The notes under the pieces: model-generated
Databases searched by the model: none
The model's input: the letters and a program-made list of their open reading frames with translations, nothing else
Told to the model about the DNA's origin: nothing
Shown here: one piece after another, positions 1-4,894 of the stretch
Position numbering within the stretch: position 1 is the stretch's first letter
How the letters are laid out: the number at the start of each line of letters is the position of its first letter
Source: Spirochaetaceae bacterium UBA4077
GTDB taxonomy: Bacteria; Spirochaetota; Spirochaetia; Treponematales; Rectinemataceae
Assembly (NCBI GenBank): GCA_002383375.1
Contig: DFYR01000027.1
Coordinates: 1-5,280 of the forward strand
Direction of reading: 5' to 3'
DNA: 5,280 bases
Translations under genes and position numbers: made by a program

Positions 1-273
1 GTCCCGTCCAACGCAGCCGAGGAGAATGGTTGGAATCCCCTGACCGGCACAGGCCTTTGCGGTGAGGGCTGCTCCGCCGCCAGCCCGCCAAGAGAGCGGC
101 GGTTCCTGAATATTTACATCGAATGTTTTGATAATTTTCTCCATGAGGGTTGCATCCACATGGGCGGGAGAAGACAGGAGATCAAGGATATTCAGGACCT
201 CGCCTGATACCTGGGCTACGCAATCTAATAGAACATGCCCCAGGGCGACGACGCCAGAGCCGATTAAAGCCAT
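1..273 (-). CDS. PfkB-family carbohydrate/nucleoside kinase, N-terminal 91 residues (partial at left edge)
   Basis: The minus strand is open from an ATG at 273-271 to the window edge with no stop, so the gene continues outside. The translation has the N-terminal layout of the ribokinase/PfkB fold. A first strand and loop (about residues 5-18, GSGVVALGHVLLD) is followed by the signature stretch GGGAALTAKACAGQGIP (65-81), then TILLGCVGRD (82-91), equivalent to the family's 'GxVGxD'. The family phosphorylates a sugar or nucleoside hydroxyl with ATP; substrate and catalytic Asp lie in the unseen part. A good Shine-Dalgarno AAGAGGG (289-283) sits 9 bases before the ATG and supports this start. One oddity is Leu70 where ribokinase and adenosine kinase relatives usually have Asn (GGxxANxA), so the substrate cannot be guessed. 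It diverges from the tRNA gene. Family assignment is fairly sure; the specific enzyme is unknown. Confidence 0.8.
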   Translation of the reverse strand, partial: MALIGSGVVALGHVLLDCVAQVSGEVLNILDLLSSPAHVDATLMEKIIKTFDVNIQEPPLSWRAGGGAALTAKACAGQGIPTILLGCVGRD

Positions 274-278
274 CTGTA

Positions 279-339
279 TTGACCCTCTTAGGTAAGTGTG
301 CTATTTTCTCCACGCTTTTTAATCGGCCTGCCGTATAAA
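279..339 (+). promoter_or_regulatory. Candidate promoter elements for tRNA-Val
   Basis: Two weak candidates lie upstream of the tRNA. TTGACC (279-284) is followed after 17 bases by TATTTT (302-307). A TATAAA box at 334-339 would start transcription about 5 bases before the mature tRNA end at 351, but it has no clear -35 element. The first candidate overlaps the ribosome binding site of the divergent kinase gene. No convincing minus-strand promoter for the kinase was found in this 77-base gap. This is pattern matching only. Confidence 0.3.
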
Positions 340-350
340 AAGCCTTGTTC

Positions 351-424
351 GGGCGCTTGGCTCAGTTGGTCAGAGCGGCTGGTTTACACCCAGTAGGTCG
401 GGGGTTCGAGCCCCTCAGCGCCCA
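351..424 (+). tRNA. tRNA-Val (anticodon UAC)
   Basis: A complete 74-base cloverleaf can be folded by hand. The acceptor stem GGGCGCT (351-357) pairs fully with AGCGCCC (417-423), with discriminator A424. The D stem GCTC/GAGC is 360-363 with 373-376. The anticodon stem is 378-382 with 390-394, including one G-T pair at its outer end. The anticodon loop TTTACAC (383-389) has anticodon TAC at 385-387, which reads valine GUA codons and, by wobble, other GUN codons. The T stem is 400-404 with 412-416 and includes one G-T pair; the loop TTCGAGC is canonical. The 3' CCA is not encoded (bases after A424 are TAG), so it must be added by tRNA nucleotidyltransferase. No intrinsic terminator is evident immediately downstream. 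Confidence 0.97.
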
Positions 425-621
425 TAGTAACCGTATAAAGAATTAAAGAATATTACTAGCCCGAAAAGTACTTACATACGCCACTCTTTCTTCAAGTCTC
501 GCTTTTATAATTACTATATATTGCTATGATAATATGCTCTTTTAACTAATTCTATATATCCATAAATGTTTGTATTAAAGATTATTACAAAGTAAATAAG
601 ATTGAATTGTAGGTTCGTTCA
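425..621. other. AT-rich intergenic region downstream of the tRNA, no gene seen
   Basis: This stretch is dense in stop codons in all frames and holds no credible ORF. The longest ATG-started readings are about 7-9 codons (for example from 556). By hand count roughly 45 of 176 bases in 425-600 are G or C, and only 10 of 60 in 541-600, against about 60% in a sampled part of gpmI. A weak 6-base inverted repeat (TAGTAA 425-430 with TTACTA 453-458) has a 22-base loop and no T run, so it is not a good terminator. No promoter, repeat array or structured RNA could be supported. Confidence 0.6.
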
Positions 622-744
622 AGTCCACTGATTTCGCCTGGTACATTCCTTATTTTCTTCAATCAAACCCGCTGCCTTATCCTTGTAGTACGCAGACTCA
701 ACTAAAACTATTGGCTTGAAGTTGTGGTGTTCAATATGCGCTTG
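622..744 (-). pseudogene. Possible gene remnant, 41 open codons without a start
   Basis: On the minus strand a frame runs open from just after a TAG (747-745) to a TGA (621-619). It encodes 41 residues beginning QAHIEHHNFKPIVLVESAYY and ending in TRRNQWT. The residue mix looks protein-like: alternating hydrophobics in PIVLVESAYY, then a charged helical stretch. There is no ATG or GTG in frame and no ribosome binding site, so it is not an intact gene. It lies directly behind the stop of the DUF434 gene in a different frame and could be the tail of a decayed gene. I do not recognise the family. A chance open stretch of this length is quite possible. Confidence 0.2.
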
Positions 745-748
745 CTAT

Positions 749-1462
749 TCACCCTCTTTCAGTAGGTCGCAAGTTTTTATCTTGGGCCGCTAAGAAAACA
801 GAAAGGTCAGGAAAACCGGCGCTGTAGCGCGTTTCGAGAATATAGCGGGCGAGATCAAAGACGGGTGAATGAGCGTTGGCGATAACGACTGAATCAGAAC
901 TGGCCGCCGCGTCTCCCTCCCACCCTGCGACGAGAGTATCGGCGCTTGGAACCAGAATGACGTCTCCGTTGATATGATGCACACTTAATGCCACGCGCGC
1001 AGCGTGGGCATGTTCTGCGCTGCGCGATATGGGTGCGTCGAGGAATATTTGAGCCCTTGCAACACTGAGCTTCTCCATGCCAGCACAGCACTCATCGATG
1101 GCGGTGAGGAATTGACCTGAATCAACCACATGCCCATGTGCCCCACCTGCGTCCCGCAGGAATCCGTCGGTAGCGATGAAGAGCGGGTGTCCCCGTAGGT
1201 AATTCGTTATCGTGAATAGCAGATTGTAGCCATCTATGGCGATGCTCGTCTTGGGTGTAAGCGATGTCGCTCGGCGCTGTGAATTTTCAAGCGAGAGCTT
1301 TTCTGGCAGGATTCCACGAAAAAGAATCGTACGCCCCACCTTGTCTAGGCGATATCGATCACCCACAAGCCGGATGCAGGCATCGACAGGGTAGCCTTTA
1401 TCCAGAAGCAGCCTGTAGTCTTGGGCCGCATCGCTAAAACTGGCGGAAAACGCTCCGCTCAT
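749..1462 (-). CDS. DUF434-family protein with PIN/NYN-like C-terminal half, 237 aa
   Basis: The N-terminal part (about residues 11-52, with AAQDYRLLLDKGYP, LVGDRYRL and ILFRG) matches my recollection of the DUF434 family, whose function is unknown. The C-terminal domain starts with SIAIDGYNLLFTI (73-85), followed by ATDGFLRD (97-104), IFLDAPIS (139-146), DVILVPSADTLV (168-179) and SSDSVVI (188-194). Ordered acidic residues on hydrophobic strands (Asp77, Asp142, Asp175, Asp190), opening with 'DGYN', resemble PIN/NYN ribonuclease-fold proteins such as YacP. This is inference. Length fits a two-domain protein. No signal peptide or membrane segment is seen, so it is probably cytoplasmic. It is the last gene of the apt-gpmI-CYTH block, 25 bases after the CYTH stop. 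The strong Shine-Dalgarno GAGGGAGG (1483-1476) is 13 bases from the ATG, longer than usual, but no in-frame alternative start lies between. No terminator was found after its TGA. Confidence 0.8.
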   Translation of the reverse strand: MSGAFSASFSDAAQDYRLLLDKGYPVDACIRLVGDRYRLDKVGRTILFRGILPEKLSLENSQRRATSLTPKTSIAIDGYNLLFTITNYLRGHPLFIATDGFLRDAGGAHGHVVDSGQFLTAIDECCAGMEKLSVARAQIFLDAPISRSAEHAHAARVALSVHHINGDVILVPSADTLVAGWEGDAAASSDSVVIANAHSPVFDLARYILETRYSAGFPDLSVFLAAQDKNLRPTERG

Positions 1463-1487
1463 CGCTTCTACAACGCCTCCCTCAACG

Positions 1488-2036
1488 CTAATATCGCGGC
1501 ATGCCCAGCAACTGCGAATATGGCCTTGCCTCGATATCCCGGGCTGAAAGCCCGCAGTGCTTGATCACTTCGATCAAATCTTTCTTAATTTCATCAATAT
1601 CGAGATCGACGCCTTCCTCGCAGAGCCTTTCGACTTCAAGATATTCGCCTAGCCCATCCACCATCACCAGTTCTGCCAGGATATTGTTCTCGCCTTTCCA
1701 GGAGGTACCATTCTTTTGCTTGCGATAGAGCAGTTCGGCCGACATTTTATCCAAAAACTTCCTGAAAGCCTCGGCGTCCAGAATTCCGAATTCCACTTCC
1801 TTGTTCACCTCGATGCTTTCAGAATAGGTTTTTTCCTTGAAGGTTACGGTTTCCTTGTCAGGTTCGATCCTCAGCCTCAGGCGGAAGCCCGGAGGAGGAC
1901 TGGAGGCGTTGACGATAGGAAGCGACCAATACTCATCCCGCTTGTCGATATTCCCCACAAAGCTCATCGATGCAGCGAGTTTCGCCAGCACGGCCTCATG
2001 ATCGTCGACCCTGGCCTTAAGTTCTATCTCGAGCAT
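1488..2036 (-). CDS. CYTH-domain protein (CyaB-like class IV adenylate cyclase / triphosphatase superfamily), 182 aa
   Basis: The hallmark ExExK motif opens the protein (EIELK, Glu3-Glu5-Lys7). The other charged strands of the triphosphate tunnel fold follow in order: RDEYW (33-37), FRLRLR (51-56), TFKEK (65-69), EVEF (80-83), GLGEYLEVE (128-136) and a closing RPYSQLL (171-177). These bind a triphosphate and divalent metal inside a beta barrel. The length is typical of bacterial CyaB/CYTH proteins without a CHAD domain. Family members include class IV adenylate cyclases, inorganic triphosphatases and thiamine triphosphatases; sequence alone does not separate them, although the overall arrangement looks CyaB-like. 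Cytoplasmic. It starts 19 bases after gpmI with a modest GAAGG (2051-2047) 10 bases before the ATG, so it is probably co-transcribed with gpmI. Family is secure, reaction is not. Confidence 0.88.
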   Translation of the reverse strand: MLEIELKARVDDHEAVLAKLAASMSFVGNIDKRDEYWSLPIVNASSPPPGFRLRLRIEPDKETVTFKEKTYSESIEVNKEVEFGILDAEAFRKFLDKMSAELLYRKQKNGTSWKGENNILAELVMVDGLGEYLEVERLCEEGVDLDIDEIKKDLIEVIKHCGLSARDIEARPYSQLLGMPRY

Positions 2037-2055
2037 CGCGGTATGGCCTTCACCT

Positions 2056-3714
2056 TCAGGCTTTCATCGAAAGCACGGAAGCGTCGTAATCCGCGGGGGG
2101 AGTCAATCCCAGTAGTTCGATGCAGGTAGCCGCCAGGCTGGATATCCCAAGTCCCGACCGAAGATCCGCACTATACTCGCCTTTACTCTCAGGATCGTAG
2201 ATGACGCAGGGTACGGGGTTTAGTGAGTGGCTCGTCTTGGCCTTGGGACTGCCGTCTTTGTCCAGGAGTACCTGTTTTGTCTTCTTGTCGTGCTCGAACA
2301 TATCGTCGGAGTTGCCGTGGTCGGCGGAGAGTATCATGATGCCGCCGGCCTTGCGTATCGCGTCGGCCAGCCTCCCAATCTGGATGTCCATCGACTCCAT
2401 CGAGCAGACCACCGACTGAAAAACCCCTGTGTGCCCGACCATGTCGCCGTTCGGAAAATTGAGACGGATAAAACGATACTCGCCCGATTCGATAGCCTGG
2501 ATAACTCTGTCGGTTATCTCGGCGCACTTCATCCAGGGCCGCTGTTCAAAGGGTACGCGGTCGCTGGGGATTTCGATATAGTCTTCCAGGATTTCGGAGA
2601 ATTTACCTGTTCTGTTCCCATTAAAAAAATAGGTGACATGGCCGAATTTCTGCGTTTCGGAGATGGCCATCGTCCGGACATTGGAGGTGGCGAGGTACTC
2701 ACCCAGGGTGCGGTCTATAGCGGGCGGCGTTACGAGAAAATGCTTCGGCACGCCGAGATCGCCGTCGTACTGCATCATCCCGGCGTAGTAGACAGATGGC
2801 CGTACGCCGCGGTCGAATTTTTCGAAACCGTCGTCCTCGAAGGCGCTGGTTATCTCCAAGGCCCTGTCCCCTCGGAAGTTGAAGTAGACGACGCTGTCGC
2901 CATCGTTGATTGTGCCAACAGGACCCTTGGCGTCGACAATCACGAATTCATGCATATCCTGGTCGATAAGCCGGGGATTTTCCGTTCTATAGGTTTCAAC
3001 GGCTGTCCTGGCGCTCGGGAAGGCCCTTCCAAGGCCTTTCACATGGCAGTCCCATCCGCGCTTCACCATGCCCCAGTCGGCGCCGTAGCGATCCATGGTG
3101 ATGTACTGGCGACCTCCTCCCGAGGCTATCCTGTAGTCCACTCCGGTGGCGTTCAGTCCAGCGAGAAAATCCTCAAAAGGAAGAATGTAGTCGAGGGCTG
3201 TCTGGGAGCCGACGTCCCTGCCATCCAGCAAGGTGTGGATTCTGGCACGCCGTACACCTTCGGCGGCGGCTTTCTCCAGCATCGCCTTCAGATGATCGAT
3301 GTGCGAGTGCACATTACCGTCGGAAAAAAGACCGATGAAGTGGAGGGTTCCGTCATTCTTAAGAACGTTGGCCACAAGTTCTTTCCAGACAGCGCCCTCG
3401 AACATGGTTTTACTCTCTATGGAGGCGCCTACCAGCTTCGCGCCCTGGGCGAATACCCTGCCGCAACCAATGGCGTTGTGCCCGACCTCGGAGTTGCCCA
3501 TGTCGTCATCCGAGGGAAGCCCCACTGCCTGACCATGAGCTTTCAACCTGGTGGCAGGCGATGATGATTCAAGAGCTCTGAAATGCCTCATGTCGGCGCT
3601 CGCCACGGCATCCCCGTCCCGATACTCGCCATATCCCACACCATCCATTATCACGAGGAGGACTGGGCCTCGCCTGCCCTGCCATTTCGGGTTCTTCTCG
3701 AGAGACGTCAGCAT
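2056..3714 (-). CDS. gpmI: 2,3-bisphosphoglycerate-independent phosphoglycerate mutase, 552 aa
   Basis: It interconverts 3- and 2-phosphoglycerate in glycolysis and gluconeogenesis through a phosphoserine intermediate, using two Mn ions, in the cytoplasm. All family landmarks are present. VIMDGVG (21-27) gives metal ligand Asp24, and DDDMGNSEVGHN (69-80) gives catalytic Ser75. SDGNVHSHIDH (131-141) and LLDGRD (162-167) follow, then FRGDRALEI with Arg281 and Arg284, and QKFGHVTYFFNG with Lys356. NGDMVGH (422-428) gives Asp424 and His428. SADHGN (463-468) gives Asp465 and His466, and TSHSLNPVP gives His496. At 552 residues it is longer than the common ~510-aa bacterial form. Details such as the context of MGNSEVGHNAIGCGRVFAQG recall the plant/trypanosomatid-type branch. 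AAGGAG (3727-3722) lies 7 bases before the ATG. It starts 15 bases after apt and is followed by CYTH after 19, so it sits inside an operon. Confidence 0.97.
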   Translation of the reverse strand: MLTSLEKNPKWQGRRGPVLLVIMDGVGYGEYRDGDAVASADMRHFRALESSSPATRLKAHGQAVGLPSDDDMGNSEVGHNAIGCGRVFAQGAKLVGASIESKTMFEGAVWKELVANVLKNDGTLHFIGLFSDGNVHSHIDHLKAMLEKAAAEGVRRARIHTLLDGRDVGSQTALDYILPFEDFLAGLNATGVDYRIASGGGRQYITMDRYGADWGMVKRGWDCHVKGLGRAFPSARTAVETYRTENPRLIDQDMHEFVIVDAKGPVGTINDGDSVVYFNFRGDRALEITSAFEDDGFEKFDRGVRPSVYYAGMMQYDGDLGVPKHFLVTPPAIDRTLGEYLATSNVRTMAISETQKFGHVTYFFNGNRTGKFSEILEDYIEIPSDRVPFEQRPWMKCAEITDRVIQAIESGEYRFIRLNFPNGDMVGHTGVFQSVVCSMESMDIQIGRLADAIRKAGGIMILSADHGNSDDMFEHDKKTKQVLLDKDGSPKAKTSHSLNPVPCVIYDPESKGEYSADLRSGLGISSLAATCIELLGLTPPADYDASVLSMKA

Positions 3715-3729
3715 CGGGAGGCTCCTTGT

Positions 3730-4281
3730 TTATTCCCCAAAATACTCAATGAGGGTATCGATCGGCAGATCCCCAAGCGCCGTGTGATAATTCAGAAAGG
3801 GAAGCCCGATTACGGAAAAGGCGCGAACCGGCTCGGCATTGCAGCGCCTGAGCATTTTCGCAGTAGCGCTCACCGTTCCGCCGGTGGCTATGAGATCGTC
3901 GACGATCAAATACCTGCTCCCGGGAACGATATCTTCCTCATGCATTTCCAGCGTGGCCGAGCCATATTCAAGGTCGTAGGACTGGGAGACGGTCTTGCCG
4001 GGCAGCTTGCCCTTCTTGCGCACTAGGACCAAGGGCAGAGAAAGTCTATGACAGAATGGGGCCGCAAAGATAAAACCCCTTGCTTCTATGGCAGCTACGG
4101 CGTCTATTTTTTCATCCTTGTAGAGTTTGAACATCGAGTGCAGGCAATAGCCGAAAGCGTCGGGATTAGCCAAAACGCTGGTAATATCGTAGAAAAGTAT
4201 CCCCGGAACCGGAAAATTCGGGACCTTCCGGATCGCGTCATCGAGATTGAAGCCTTCGGCCTCATGCATTGTTTCTGGCAT
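3730..4281 (-). CDS. apt: Adenine phosphoribosyltransferase, 183 aa
   Basis: It converts adenine plus PRPP to AMP and pyrophosphate (purine salvage, cytoplasm, normally a homodimer). Diagnostic stretches are FPVPGILFYDIT (23-34), IEARGFIFAAP (65-75), the flexible catalytic loop RKKGKLPGK (88-96), and the PRPP-binding motif LIVDDLIATGGT (125-136) with the paired Asp128-Asp129. GLPFLNY (159-165) near the C-terminus is also typical. The length matches the family (about 170-185). The frame is open 32 codons further upstream. I chose the ATG at 4281-4279 because AGGTGGAG lies 7 bases before it and because a sigma-70-type promoter occupies the upstream extension. A second ATG at 4269 is possible but has no better binding site. 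It is the first gene of the apt-gpmI-CYTH-DUF434 unit, with gpmI starting 15 bases after its stop. Confidence 0.96.
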   Translation of the reverse strand: MPETMHEAEGFNLDDAIRKVPNFPVPGILFYDITSVLANPDAFGYCLHSMFKLYKDEKIDAVAAIEARGFIFAAPFCHRLSLPLVLVRKKGKLPGKTVSQSYDLEYGSATLEMHEEDIVPGSRYLIVDDLIATGGTVSATAKMLRRCNAEPVRAFSVIGLPFLNYHTALGDLPIDTLIEYFGE

Positions 4282-4288
4282 ACTGCAG

Positions 4289-4296
4289 CTCCACCT
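4289..4296 (-). promoter_or_regulatory. Ribosome binding site that sets the apt start
   Basis: AGGTGGAG on the minus strand lies 7 bases upstream of the ATG at 4281. It discriminates this start from the longer reading that would begin at 4377 and translate through the promoter region. Confidence 0.75.
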
Positions 4297-4317
4297 GAAA
4301 AGATGAAATCCAGTGCA

Positions 4318-4346
4318 ATAGTAGAGGGGCGCTACGGAAGTGTCAA
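4318..4346 (-). promoter_or_regulatory. Near-consensus sigma-70 promoter for apt
   Basis: On the minus strand, TTGACA (4346-4341) is a perfect -35 hexamer. A spacer of exactly 17 bases (4340-4324) leads to TACTAT (4323-4318), which matches the -10 consensus TATAAT at the key first, second and last positions. Initiation is expected around 4311-4310, giving a leader of about 30 bases that includes the apt ribosome binding site. The promoter begins 9 bases after the TAA of the upstream exported-protein gene. It lets apt and the three genes behind it be transcribed separately. No operator palindrome or riboswitch is visible in the short leader. Confidence 0.75.
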
Positions 4347-4354
4347 GCTTGCGG

Positions 4355-4894
4355 TTAGCGGCTGAGTATGTCGGCAAGACCTATTGCCAGGCTCAATCCG
4401 GCGCCGACACCGAGGCGCAAAAAAGTTTCCTTTGTATCGATCGAGACCGATCCGACCGTTCTGAAAGGCCAGGGAGCGTAAAGACTGTCAAAGCCGTTTA
4501 CCGCGTAGCGTACCAGATCAAAGGCGAGGTTGGTGTAGAAATAGCTGAAAGGGAAACTGCCGGCGGCTATGATCAGCCCTCTTCGGGCGGCACCTTCTTC
4601 CCCTTTTTTTTCAACCGCATTGGAATGGTAGCTAAGGGGAATGGGCGAGGAAAAGTAGCCCTGGGCGCTGATTAAAGTGTTGTTTTTGACTGGAACTTCG
4701 ATGCTACTTCTGGTTATTTCGCTTGCGGCTTGTACCGTACTGACCGCCTGAGCCGAGCAACATGGCGGAGAGCCAAAGGCAAAAAAGAAACTCGCTGCCA
4801 GAAAGAACAGGATCGGCTTGAAATATCCCCTCCTGGTTTCCCGCCTGAGTTTTTGCCCGAGCTTTCGCCTTGCTCCGCAGCCGAAAGGATTCAC
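4355..4894 (-). CDS. Unrecognised exported/membrane-associated protein, 179 aa
   Basis: I do not recognise a family. The N-terminus is strongly basic (several Arg/Lys in residues 9-26), followed by a hydrophobic core FKPILFFLAASFFFAFG (25-41) and a signal-peptidase-like site SAQA (47-50), so it is probably exported. Two further hydrophobic stretches lie at about 105-127 (RGLIIAAGSFPFSYFYTNLA and on) and 159-176 (LRLGVGAGLSLAIGLADI). They could be membrane segments or packing helices. The start is GTG at 4894-4892, overlapping the yggS stop as GTGA, with GGAGA 6 bases upstream. This implies translational coupling to yggS. An A8 tract followed by G4 on the coding strand (4611-4600 region, residues 95-99) could favour slippage. 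It ends in TAA at 4357-4355, immediately before the apt promoter. It resembles small uncharacterised spirochaete proteins in general character only. Confidence 0.75.
   Translation of the reverse strand: MNPFGCGARRKLGQKLRRETRRGYFKPILFFLAASFFFAFGSPPCCSAQAVSTVQAASEITRSSIEVPVKNNTLISAQGYFSSPIPLSYHSNAVEKKGEEGAARRGLIIAAGSFPFSYFYTNLAFDLVRYAVNGFDSLYAPWPFRTVGSVSIDTKETFLRLGVGAGLSLAIGLADILSR

Noticed and set aside
150..338. A 62-codon plus-strand frame near the left edge
   Set aside because: It overlaps the PfkB kinase gene on the other strand and runs into the tRNA promoter region; the translation is low-complexity and Arg/Pro-rich with no family features.
612..638. A tRNA 3'-end-like string (GGTTCGTTCAAGTCC and on) that might be a broken tRNA or att site
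   Set aside because: Neither possible T-loop placement gives more than two or three stem pairs, and similarity to the tRNA-Val end is limited to GGTTCG.
425..748. Search for intrinsic terminators for the tRNA and for the minus-strand operon
   Set aside because: Only weak AT inverted repeats without adjacent T runs were found (for example 425-430 with 453-458), so no terminator is called.
1716..2129. Plus-strand frames opposite the CYTH, apt and exported-protein genes
   Set aside because: They are antisense to well-supported minus-strand genes and their translations show no domain features.
2227..3564. A 445-codon open frame on the plus strand opposite gpmI
   Set aside because: It lies wholly antisense to an unambiguous gpmI gene, its translation has no recognisable family motifs, and long antisense frames are expected opposite GC-biased codons.
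4282..4377. A 32-codon upstream extension of apt
   Set aside because: The extra residues are absent from the Apt family, cover a near-consensus promoter and overlap the preceding gene; the ATG at 4281 has a good ribosome binding site.
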